Assembly: GCA_963277665.1 (NCBI GenBank)
Contig: OY728153.1
Coordinates: forward strand, 274,882,250 to 274,946,249
Reading direction: 5' to 3'
Source: Viscum album
Taxonomy: Eukaryota > Streptophyta > Magnoliopsida > Santalales > Viscaceae
Length of the DNA: 64,000 nucleotides
In this document: positions 12,479 through 23,280 of the stretch, piece after piece
Layout: every line of letters starts with the position of its first letter
Position numbering within the stretch: position 1 is the first letter of the stretch
Position numbers and translations under genes: made by a program
The notes under the pieces: generated by a model
What the model saw: the letters and a program-made list of their open reading frames with translations, nothing else
Database searches by the model: none
What the model was told of the DNA's origin: nothing

Positions 12479-12889
12479 TTAGAAGTAATGTTTTAGGTCA
12501 AGCCATTGAGTTGGGTAATGCCCATGTTCTCCACAAATAAGACGTTGAACTCCATAACAGTCTGTCACTCTATGACCCTTTTCTCTATATAGATACCATT
12601 TGTCCCTCCATTTGAAGTATTCCCCAAGGTTCTTCTTCCCTTCTTTATAAATCTCAATCTTACTTTCTTTATGCTCCTCAACATGCGAACATGCATAAAA
12701 GACTATCCTCCTCTTATTTGATGAATTACTCATACCACTAAATTTTACCTTGTTAATCATATTTCGTGATGACTAATTCGGCATAATCACAATATCTTTC
12801 TCTCTAGGCATTATGCAATTTTGTTGCTCATAGTCACCAATTTGTCCATTGAATTCAATTTTAACCAAATTCCTTCTGGTTCCCTCCAT
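12479..12889 (-). pseudogene. Short gag-like zinc-knuckle frame, copy 2
   Basis: This is the second copy of the 137-codon frame. Its ATG is at 12887-12889 and the terminal stop at 12479-12481. One in-frame stop falls after about 40 codons, and the remaining 93 codons are open from an internal ATG at 12760. Both knuckles have lost cysteines. In the first, two cysteines read as W and Y (WYLYREKGHRVTDC). In the second, the first and last read as R and W (RLICGEHGHYPTQW). The length and both termini equal copy 1, so the short frame is ancestral and not a local artefact. Confidence 0.6.
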
Positions 12890-13136
12890 TGACTAAAACA
12901 CAAAAAGAATTCTATGAGAGGAAAAAAATTATACATGGAAAATAATATAATCAAGGGGGATTACCTTAGACATCTAACATATTAGGTTTAATTCTAAGAT
13001 CATTACCGTAATTCTAGGATTATAACCTATATGTATACTTATCCTTAGGGACATCCCTAGAAATACCTTAGAAATATCTCTAGGGATCTCACTAATGTTT
13101 TCGCATCCTAGTTTACAAAGGTTAACTAAACCTTTC

Positions 13137-13147
13137 CTCTGATACCA
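13137..13147 (-). promoter_or_regulatory. Primer-binding site, initiator Met tRNA type
   Basis: The minus strand reads TGGTATCAGAG two bases after the end of LTR copy 3. It is identical to the site at 6481-6491. Confidence 0.85.
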
Positions 13148-14297
13148 ACTGTAGAGACCCGAAGCTTGACATACATGGACAATACATTACTTTTGCGGAA
13201 TACTTAATACATAACAAAAACAGACACACAAGGATCGTAATAGTTTAGTGTCTTTGGAAACTCGGAATATAAACATCTAATCATGTTGAAAGATATTCAA
13301 CATCTCCCATAACGATCTTCCCCTTTTTGTTTCCTTACCTAAAACCTTTATTTATTCCCTGGGGAAAATAAAACATAAAAATGGTGAGCTCAAATGCTCA
13401 GCAAGGGAAAACATAGACAACATTAAACAATCCATAAACATTTGAAAGAAAAAATGTGAACATGAAATCTAATCCTTAAAACCTTGAGCAAAGACATAAA
13501 TCTTGGAAGTAAGTAAGGAATTTATCATAAAGGAACATCAATCACGATAAAATTTCATGGGAATAAAACATGTAAATGTGGAAACTATCCAGCACTTGTT
13601 ATGATTTCCATAGTAGCCAAGGCATTTCTTCCAAGACCATCTTAGTGGAAAAAGTCCCTTTCTGAATCGAGTTCACTCCTCGATCCAGTCCTGTTTCACT
13701 GAACTAGACTAACTTACCATTTCAGCCATGTCTATCTCATGAGATATATAATCTTTACCCAATGCATTATAGGGAGATATAGGTCCCACCCATCTCATAA
13801 TGAAATTATTCTTACTTGTGCCACAAAATAAAAATACATCATTCATAAAAACCCAATAAATAAAATGGGTTTCATAAACATCATCCCACAATCACATAAT
13901 CCATATAAGAGAAATGTATATCATTTCATAATAACAAAATTGAAACCATGTAAATCATAAAGACATTATACTAGAAACATACACATATGAAATAATGTCA
14001 TCTTACATGAAAAATGGTTTTGATAAAACACTTGAGACTTATTACAGAATTATATTCATTGTTATGATATCATATATGGTTCACTTAAGACTTTATATTA
14101 CCCATTCTTTTGTAAATTCCATGTTAAAGAGCGTTTTGGGTAAAATTGTTTCATTTGTCGTCCATGTTTTGACTTGTAATTATTCATATGATTACTTAGA
14201 TCATGATTAATTACATCCAGAATGTAAAAAATAATTTATATATAATATATATTTAGAATATACATATAATAGATCGATTAATGGAAATAAATACACC

Positions 14298-14727
14298 ATT
14301 CATGGAGACGGTAGGCCGTACGTACGCATGAATGTTGTTTTCGTTTCCTTATTGAATTGAATGGAATTAAATAGATGACATACATATATATATACATAAA
14401 TCCAGTATCATTATTATGTCATATATTTCATGATTACTTATTATATATACTTTATAATCATTCATGAATGGTTAATCATTGAGAATGAATCTCATCGCGT
14501 CGTGGAGACTGTAGTCTGTACGTACGCACGAGCGATGATATCGTTCCCATAATTATTAAATTGAATTGGAGTGGATGATACAATATATAATAATCAGTAT
14601 GATGTTATAATAACTATGTATAGTTATTATTTGCACCATTATACCCATCCATGTAAGGTGTTGGTGGAAAAACAGATTTCACCACGGTGTGGAGACGGTA
14701 TTCCGTACGTACGCACGCGTGGTGATT
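14298..14727. repeat. Three CpG-rich hairpin motifs, LTR copy 3
   Basis: Motifs lie at about 14298-14333, 14493-14537 and 14675-14727. In the first, both arms changed together (ATTCATG with CATGAAT, where the other copies have GTTCATG with CATGAAC), so pairing is kept. Both changed bases lie in CpG sites, so independent deamination could also explain this. Confidence 0.7.
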
Positions 14728-16900
14728 TCGTTTTCCGTAGGATGGATAGATGGTGAAATAGGGTTATTTTATACTTATAATAACATATAAGTATATGATT
14801 TATACTTGTTTTATTGCTTCATAATGAAACAACTAACAAAGAAGAAGTGGAAGCTGAAATAAAGTTGAAAGAATCGGTAATGGACATTATCTCTTCTTTG
14901 AAGTGCCTCTTTGAGACCTCCTCATAGGGAACTAAAATTGGTCTTTGAAGAAGACCAGAACGTCTAGGATGTTTCTATGGAATTGGAGAAGAGAATTTGG
15001 CAGGTTTTTGCCGAGATTGAAGGCTCAAAGTGTTGTGAGGAAGAGAAGGAGTAGGTGCCCTTTTATAAGGGAGGAGAGGGGCACCTTTGAAAAAACTAAA
15101 AATATTATTTTATTATAAAGTCATATTCGGTTTTTAATAGCTCCAAATTGATTTATTTAGAAGATAATGTGGGGATGGGTCTAAATACTATCATCCAATA
15201 TAATTTAGACATGTTTATGTCATTATATTAAACTTATCTTTTAGTTTTAACTCTTAGTTAATTAGATTGACATTTACCATGTCACTTTGTATTTTTATAT
15301 TATATAGTTAATAAACTTACCATATACATCCAAGTGACCCCCAAGTAGTCCATTAATGATACACCTATCATGATATAAGTATCTTTTCCAAACCATATAT
15401 TTTTAGGAATATAATAACAATTAATAATATAATATTTGTTTTAAAAACTATTTTATGTCAATTTTGACACTATTTGGTAATTGATTTTTGTGAAAATAAT
15501 AACAGAATGATTAGTTCTAAAAAAGTTAATTAAATCAATAATAACATGTCATATTAACATATAAAATTATTGTAATTCATAAAAAGTCTCAAATTACATT
15601 TATTTGGGTATTTATAACATCAATTGTGTCAATATTTCATTAATAAGATAATTACTGCATCATCATTGTGTCATAAATAAATTAAATTATTTTAAGTCTA
15701 AAAATTACAAATAAAATACCATTATGTGTTCAATATTTTTAGCTTTCTAATGAATATTTATTGTATAATTTATCTTATGTATAACCCTATATTAAAAATG
15801 ATTTAGTTATTAAAAATTGATTTTAACTATTTTAACCCTTCTTTAAATAAATTAATAATAAATGTCCTAATCTAATCCAAGTGGGCCTAAATGGTCATAT
15901 TTTATTCCTAAGGTTGTTTTTAGTCTAATTACACTTATCCAATAGAATTAATACATGTGTTAGGGTAATAATAATAACACTTTTACCCTTAATTACCCTA
16001 TTTACTTTTAACCGTGGTAAAAAAAGTAAAAAGTTACTATTCACCAAAAATTATTTTCATCTCATTGAACCACATTTTAGTCCATGATATTAACACTGTC
16101 TCTCGGATTTTTGAAATTCAATTCACAGAAGTGGTAAAATTTCATTTAAATGAAAAAGTCGATTTTTTAACTACCACTAAATGGTTTCACTATTCATCGA
16201 AAATTGCAGTTTTTCAGAAAAATACCAAAAATTAAGCCTAATAATTATTTGATATTCCCAATTTAAAATTGATGTCGATTTTTTCAAATTCAAAACATCG
16301 AAGTGGTATTAATTAATTTTAAAATTAATTCCCGTTATCAAAACAAATAGCTTGTTTTTTTTAAGAAATATTTACTATCAAAAGATGGATACTTGTTTAT
16401 ATCCAATTTCAAAGTGAAATTAATTCCAATGACCAACATTAGATTAAATGGTATAAATATATTCTAATTACACTTTAAAACAAATTAAAAAGATAATCTA
16501 TCCATATAAATTATTGCGATGAAAAAAGTTGTTTTTAATTAAAATATAGCGTGTTTTTACTATTCATTAAAATATGTAAGTTATCAGAATAATATGAAAA
16601 AAATTTCCAAAGTAAATTTTTATATCCTGATTCCAAAGAAGAATTTAATTTTTTCAAATTTAATTTATAGACATATCAAAAACAAGATTTAAAGTGGGTG
16701 CGCCATCAAAAGGCGGCAAAACTACAAATTTTGAAAAATACTTCTTTTACTCGAAAAATTGATTTTGTTGTCATACCATGTTCAAGAAAATGTGTAAGAT
16801 GAATAATAATGTTATAAAATTCAAAGTATAGTTGATACTATTCACAACGGCTAGTCCATAATAATATTATAACCATATATCATTGTTTAGTGAAACCTGG

Positions 16901-17183
16901 TATTGCGTACAACACACGCTATCGAGGAAGGTCGTGATTGCGTGTAATGCAAGCCAAGTCAGGGTTACGTATTGTGAAAGACTCCTCCGTTGTTTCGTAT
17001 AACAGAATCCAACCATATTTCATTTATACATTGAGTATATATATATATACACTTAATGTTTTGTAGAATAACTACTATCAAAATTGTGTGTAACATGATC
17101 CAAGAATAGTGTTGTGTATACTGAAAGCTCATACGGTGTTGCGTATAGCGCAAGGTAATCTTTTGTAGCTTAAAACACAAGAC
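16901..17183 (-). repeat. Cluster of TTGCGT/ACGCAA words, LTR copy 3
   Basis: This is the third copy of the cluster, again within about 330 bp of the LTR's minus-strand start. Confidence 0.45.
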
Positions 17184-17231
17184 ATCAATGAAATTAAAAG
17201 AACATTTTTCATAAAATCTCGGGGTGTTACA

Positions 17232-18180
17232 ACGTCACACAATTTTTTTGACATCAAGAGGCTCCCACATTTCCCCCTTTTTATTTACGTGTTTATTTTA
17301 CAAGTTCCTAGGGTCTCATGAGTTTTTTTAGTGTTTTCAAGGAAAATCATTATCTATATTGGTGATGTGTCACATGAAAAAAAGTCCTTATAGTGATGCA
17401 TGAAAATTATCATGGAAAACCCATTTTTCTTTGTTTTAAATCCAATGTGGGAGCAGAATATAGACTGGGCTTGTCTAAATCACAACATATGAGAGGGGTT
17501 CCATATCAACGGTATCTTACGCGACTATGAAGACATGTCACTAGGGATTCTGCAGTGTCTCGTGAGATGTATGGGTGCATCATGTGATTTTTATAACCTC
17601 AAAAGGTTCCCATATTTTGGATATTTTCCCTTTTATTTTCCATGTATTTTTTGATGAATTTTTAAGTGCCTACTACTTGACAATTTTTGTGACCTGGGGG
17701 TGCTCATATGACAGCTTCTACAAGATCATTGATTTTCTCCAATGTCTTCACAAGAGAAGAAAGACTTATCAAAGGTTCTTTGTGGGATCTATCACTGGTT
17801 ATGTTCTATTCTTTGTTCCTACATGTGACCTTTTGAAGGTCACGTGATCACGTGTACCATGGAATATAATATGATCCATGAGTTCTTTCCACCTATTCAT
17901 CCTTTTTTATGGGGAAAATAATACCCATATTCAGGTATTTCTTTACTTGTGAATTTTTGGATGCTCAATTGGAGGGTGTCAACACCAATCAATTGATTAA
18001 AGTCATGAAAAGTGTATTCTATGAAAGGAATCACACACTTATCATTTTTAAGGGGATTAAATATCACAATCTTATCTTAGGTACTTCCTTTATATGTTTG
18101 AATGGTTTTAATGTTTTTTTGAATCTGTATACCATCCACCAAATCAATATATTCAAACCATATTGATGTGTAACTCTTTT
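17232..18180. other. Unclassified spacer with a weak direct duplication
   Basis: This stretch flanks the LARD array. A block at about 17235-17300 weakly repeats at 17580-17660 (both contain an AGGTTCCCA/AGGCTCCCA word and a following CCTTTTATTT-like word). That suggests an old tandem duplication or two LTR fragments. Plus-strand frames of 90 codons (17575) and 85 codons (17909) are open but resemble nothing I know. They lack signal peptides and family motifs, and are no longer than chance allows here. Confidence 0.35.
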
Positions 18181-20498
18181 CACAACACATATCTTATGTT
18201 AGTAAACTAAATTTAAATATAAATACATTCAAAAATATCTCTATGTATTATATGCATAAGGTATATAAAACCCTTTCATTTAAAGGCTTAGAATCATATT
18301 AATCTAATAATAACCACAAAAGTACACATTGAGCAAAATATATCCAAACCCCACTTTTCTAGACAAGGAATAATCCCCCTTTATAGTTAGAATTCTGATT
18401 TAAAGTTCCTCTACCTATATTTATTTAGTCAATACATACTTTAATTCCATCATAATTATAATATCTAACATGCATAAATTATAATTAACTTCTTAATTCA
18501 AGCTCATAACATAGTACAATCCAATTCCAAGGTAGAAGAAAACTAAATCAATTATCATATCAGGAATTTAAAAATAAATGAATGTATAAAAATTTATACA
18601 AGTGGTTTAATTCTACAAACTAAATCATACAACAATTCAAAATAAGAATCAATTTTTATATACAAATAAAAAAGGTAATAATCTAAATAAATAAATGATT
18701 GAAAAATGTAAATATGTGATAAAATATTTAAAAATAAATCATAAATAAAAAATTATAAACCCTTTTATAATATAGCCATACATTTTGAAAATTCCATAAT
18801 TATATAAATATAAACACTTTATATTTATTTATAATATGAACTCCATAATTTTATTATATGAAATTTACTTTAAATATATGATATCAAATGAAATATAAAA
18901 AAAATTATATTCCACATATATTATGTAAAAAAAATTATATAATATAAATATCACATATTTATTATTTTTTAAACCTTAATCATATCAATTATCAAAACTC
19001 CTTTCGATATGGTTTAAATAGTATCATTAAATATGTCCTTTTAATTTAAACATTTCAAATTAATAATTATGAACATTTCAAAATTCTAAATTTGAACCCC
19101 TTATTTCTTTTCCTTTTTAATTTATAAACACTTTATAAATTACATTTATAATTTATATGTAAACACTTTATATCTAAATTATAAGTCATTCCATAAAATT
19201 TCAAAAGTTATTTAATATTTATACTTAATGTTATGGATATTTATTTATTAAATATTTCAAAAAAACGTAATAGATAATTACAAAAACAATATTATCAATT
19301 AAATTATAAACAATTTATAAATAAAATAAATATCCCAAAATGCGTTTTTCTATAATCTATAAAGAATTATAAATTACCTAATTCAAATTACCGTTGAAAA
19401 ATGAAAAATAATTTTTTCCCTATAAATCATATTTTACTATATGTCCATGTCATAAGTCACAATTTAGTTTGAAACCAATATCGTAACTTACAGAAGGGTT
19501 AGTCGCAGCCTACAATAGATAATCATGTATTATTTATCATATTTTTCAATATCCCTATATTATAAACTATAGTATATCCTTTATTATATTTTATGATAGG
19601 AAGGGGATGACTTACGATTTCATTCCTCAAAACCTGAGTTTTGAATCTTATGATATCACCTATATCATAACAATGATATAATACTCCAATTTAGGAAACA
19701 AGGAATGATGATGTCACCCATTATGATCCCCTATATCGTATGTTCTTATATATCAAAAACCAAGTGATTATAAAATTGTCACTCCATACAATATCTCATA
19801 TTATATGGCGCATCTATATCATGAATTACAACATCCCATGTTGAATACTAGCAATAAACAATATTTCCTATCATATTTTATGATATAAAATTTGATATAT
19901 AAAATTATATAATTTCTTTTCATTTTAAACATGATTTCAATAATCAAGAATCATGGTAAATATATGATTCCACTAATGGATTTCTAAGGATCAAATAATT
20001 ATTATTCAATGGAATGGAGGACACTAGAGACCTCAAATCCAAGATCACCGGGATATTAAAAATTAAAGCTGTGTATAACATAAAAAATATTGCATACCTT
20101 TAACCATAGTTATCCACACCTCGATTTTTAATCATGTGTTGGATAAATATAACTATAAACAACCAAAGGAATTTTCCCTTCAAAGTGTATCTATGGGATT
20201 ATCTGAATCACCCAACACATGGGTGGGGTTCTTCACAGCTCTTATGGTATACTAGTACCTTAGAGTGGAAAAGGGAGAAGAAGGAAGAGTGATTTGGGAG
20301 ATTCATTAGGAGTCAAAAACCACTTTAGTAAACACCATTTCAATGGAATTTACCTCTTTATATTGCCTTCAGTAGACCCCCCTAAGTATTCATGTATTTA
20401 CTTGAACATTGTGTAGAATTTGATTAATACACGAAGTTAAAATGATTGTAACTAATTTGGTCATCCAACTCTCACATATATTTTATCTTCTAAACTAT
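18181..20498. other. AT-rich unclassified DNA, probably an old element
   Basis: No reading frame is recognisable. About 200 bp from 18961 resembles, in inverted orientation, the region near 63140-63345 inside a copia-type element. This may therefore be the leader of a related element on the minus strand. From about 19600 to 19950 it has a quasi-repetitive run of GATATC/ATATCAT words. T1 is inserted at the end of this stretch, and similar AT-rich, GATATC-containing DNA resumes at 30246. Confidence 0.35.
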
Positions 20499-21280
20499 TA
20501 GTAGTTTTAAAACCCTAAACATTCCAATAGATGTATCAAGATCATTTATAGGTAAAATTTTCCATGTGTTGAGTACTTTTACATTGATTGTTACTTTGGG
20601 GTGTGTTTGGGTGAAAATTTGAGAAAAATGGAAGACAGAGGACAATGCATGGTTGGTGCACAGTTTCCCTAACCGTACTCCCTGGTCCAAAAAACCATGC
20701 ATCCCTCGACATGGCAAGTTTTCATGACTGGTACATAGATTTTCAAACCATACATCCTATCAAGAGAAACCAGGCACTACCTAGTAAAGGTTCATGGATA
20801 AGGGGAATGGTTTGTAAAATTGTGATCCTCTACCCAGAAAACCTTGTGTGGATTTTTAATTAACCTAAAAGTTAGTTTTTAAAATAACATAACCCCCCCC
20901 CCCATATTAACCAATGATCATCCCTAGTTCGACATTAATCTCTATTTAATGGTTTTTTAGGTTTCTAGATAGATTTTCATCCTTATTTACTTTCTTTTTT
21001 GGTGAATCAAAGAGAGAATTGAAGATCTACACAACAAGAGTATGTAGTTTCTTCATGTTTAGATCTCTCTCTCTCTCTCTCTCTCTCTTCTACTCAGATC
21101 TAAATCATGTTCTTCATCACATTCTTAACTAATCCACTTCAATTTGGGAATATCCATTTGCGATCCTTCTTCTTCAATTTTGAGGTAGGTGGTCTATAAT
21201 TCAAATCCCAAAGTCTTGATATCAATTATGTTTATGTAATTATATAATTTCTATTAGATTATTAGAAATTGAGTTATTTA

Positions 21281-21588
21281 TTGAATTAATTAATTTGTAT
21301 AATTAATTAATTGAGTTAATTGTAAAATTGGGAATATTGGGATTATGAATTGAAATAATTAATTGTTTAATTAATTATGAAGTTATTGAGATTTTTTTAT
21401 TTGATTAATTAATTGTTTAATTAATCAATGTGAATGGTTGGGATTGTGAAATTTATTGTATTCAAATAATTAAATTTTTAATTAATTAATGGAATTGATG
21501 TGATTAATTAATTTTTGAATTAATTAATGGAATGATGGGTGTATGAAAATTTTGAATTTGATTAATTAATTGAAAAATTAATTAATGT
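21281..21588. repeat. Array of AATTAATTAATT hairpins, T1 left LTR
   Basis: About six imperfect units, each holding TTAATTAATT, a 4-6 base loop and the complementary AATTAATTAA, are spaced roughly 50-60 bp apart. The intervals share words such as GGGATTATGAAATT. Each unit could form a short AT hairpin or cruciform. The corresponding array in the right LTR is longer. Confidence 0.65.
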
Positions 21589-21850
21589 GATAATCATGTT
21601 TGGGATATGGTCTGATGCATCAAAATATCATATTATGATAAGATACAATGAATTTTAAAAATATAATTAACATATGTTAATCATGTGTGGGACATGGTCT
21701 GTTTCATCAAAAACCCATAGTGTGATAAGAAATGATGAATGGTAACATTGACATTTATATTTGGGACATGGTCTACTACATTAAAATCCCATAGTTTGAA
21801 TTGTAATGATGAATGGTTAAAATGGAATTCATATGTGAATTGAGATGAAT
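21589..21850 (+). repeat. Three degenerate ~85-bp tandem repeats, T1 left LTR
   Basis: Three units share the words TGGGACATGGTCTG, CATCAAAA and CCCATAGTGTGA. The same three units stand at 29249-29510, so the triplication predates insertion. Confidence 0.6.
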
Positions 21851-22579
21851 AATGGTCATAATGGAATTATGAGATATGAAATCCCTTGGGGATAGTTCAT
21901 ACTTTAGCATGGTCTAAAGTAGATATTGAGAGTTCGGGTGTCCTCGGGAACCCGAGTGTTATGTGGTTAAATAAAGAGTAATTGAATAAGTGATAAATAT
22001 TTATTTTATTTCTTTTATGTATTATTTATACAATTGAATACACTTATTATTGATTGGATATTGTTTCAGATGCTGTTGTTGGTGCCCTACTGAGTTACAC
22101 TCACACCCAACTCAGGTTTCCTAATCAGTACCAAAATAGAATTCATGTTTATAGGATAGGATAAGGGAAAAGGCCCTATGTTAGATGAATGATTTGGTAT
22201 GGAGCATGGATGAGGGAACCGGATGTAGTTTAGACCGACTTGGGTGTTTTCAGTGTCCTTAGATTTGGGTTTTCATTTTAACACTTGGCACATATTACAG
22301 AATGGCATATCAATAGTACAATTTTGATATTGTACTTCTAGTTTTGGTTATCTTATGATACTAGTATTGTTCTGGTTATGGTTATATGTAATTTGCTTAT
22401 TTCTTATTTAGTTCTATTGTGGTATTACTCTGATAAAGAGGGTATATTCTACCCATGACCAACATTAGAACCTCCCTACTAGTCAGTAGCCTTTGGAGTA
22501 TAGGGAGGTGTGCCTGAGGCCATGTGACCGACAAGATTGGGGAACCAGTATGTGGCACCTGGGTTGGGATTTTACAAAG

Positions 22580-22590
22580 TGGTATCAAAG
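22580..22590 (+). promoter_or_regulatory. T1 primer-binding site
   Basis: The sequence reads TGGTATCAAAG three bases after the LTR end. It differs from the initiator Met tRNA complement TGGTATCAGAG by one transition. Confidence 0.75.
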
Positions 22591-23280
22591 GAATATTTCT
22601 TTATTTTATTTTATATTACTATTTGGGAAAGGTATATAGGAGACTAGGAAGGGCCATGCCTTGGACATGAACTGGTGTATGGGATTTTCAAACACATGTA
22701 TCGGGGGGAACCCAAGTACCCAGGGTGGGATTGCTATTATTGATGTGTGTTGTTACAGTTGGGTGTTATTTCACATTGGTTGATTAACTTTATGTGATTA
22801 TTTTCGTAGATATTTTAGGAGATTTTAATCATATCATGAAATGGAAAGATAGATGAGTATACATGAATCATTCTAGGCACTCAGAATTATTTTTTGACAT
22901 GCATCATCTCAGGCATACACAAGAAAATGAGTTTTGGGTTAGTTGGTGAAATTGAATTGCTTTTACTTACTTCTAAAATTTAATTGAAAATAGTTCCTAA
23001 TAAGACATTTAAAGTGTTATAATGATGAAAAATGTGGATAATAAGGTGTCTACATGAGAAACGTGAATAAATAGAATGTATTTTCCCTTGTAAACCATGA
23101 CCTAGATGTAGGATGGCTAAGGGTAGTGATATCACCTCAATTTTGACTGTTTGGCGAGGTTTAGTGAATATAATTTTTGTTTCTTATTGTGTTCTTCCTT
23201 TTACATAAACAAGATAAGGTAGATTTATGTGTCTTGAGATGTCTATTTTGAATTATAGAGATATTCCTTCATGACGATTC
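22591..23280 (+). other. T1 untranslated leader
   Basis: About 690 bp lie between the PBS and the first recognisable gag codons. No motif or frame is recognised. The start of gag may lie within this stretch but cannot be fixed. Confidence 0.5.

Larger units (their letters stand above)
1..17231 (-). mobile_element. LARD-like LTR retrotransposon array (LTR-int-LTR-int-LTR)
   Basis: Three diverged copies of one sequence recur with periods of 6664 and 6656 bp: base 1 matches 6665 and 13321. On the minus strand each unit reads as a retrotransposon. The LTR starts TGTAACACCC, ends TACA, and is followed by a PBS reading TGGTATCAGAG (initiator Met tRNA type). A short internal domain ends in a G-rich polypurine tract abutting the next LTR. 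LTRs are about 4.56 kb and internal domains 2.1 kb, without protease, RT or integrase. This matches the layout of large retrotransposon derivatives (non-autonomous elements). The high-coordinate end is real, since homology stops at 17231. The other end lies beyond the window, so a target duplication cannot be checked. By eye, copies differ at roughly 8-10% of bases in the stretch I compared. Confidence 0.85.
13150..17231 (-). repeat. LARD LTR copy 3 (4082 bp, internal deletion)
   Basis: This is the outermost 5' LTR on the minus strand. Homology to the other copies stops exactly at the TGTAACACC end (17231). It lacks 474 bp relative to copy 2, corresponding to 7380-7853, with the junction near 14034. 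Restoring these gives 4556 bp, essentially the length of copy 2. It carries hairpin motifs at 14298-14727 and the TTGCGT cluster at 16901-17183. Confidence 0.85.
20504..22576 (+). repeat. T1 left LTR (about 2.07 kb)
   Basis: It aligns to 27901-30240 along its length: an early GGGTGTGTTTGGGT word, the poly-C segment (20893-20903), the CT-rich stretch, the hairpin array, three degenerate repeats, and an end rich in TGTGGCACC. It ends in TTACA, followed by the PBS. A CT microsatellite at 21064-21088 has expanded here relative to the right LTR. Confidence 0.8.

Noticed and set aside
1727..14756. 61-codon plus-strand frame open in all three LARD LTRs (1727, 8388, 14571)
   Set aside because: It runs antisense to the element, overlaps the third hairpin motif, and stays open in just three related copies. 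Shared descent is enough to explain it.
17575..18166. Two plus-strand frames (90 and 85 codons) as exons of a host gene
   Set aside because: There are no convincing splice sites, no recognised domain, and composition is like the surrounding AT-rich DNA.
20645..20863. Overlapping frames on both strands at 20490-20863
   Set aside because: They lie in the T1 left LTR, and the matching region of the right LTR is not open.
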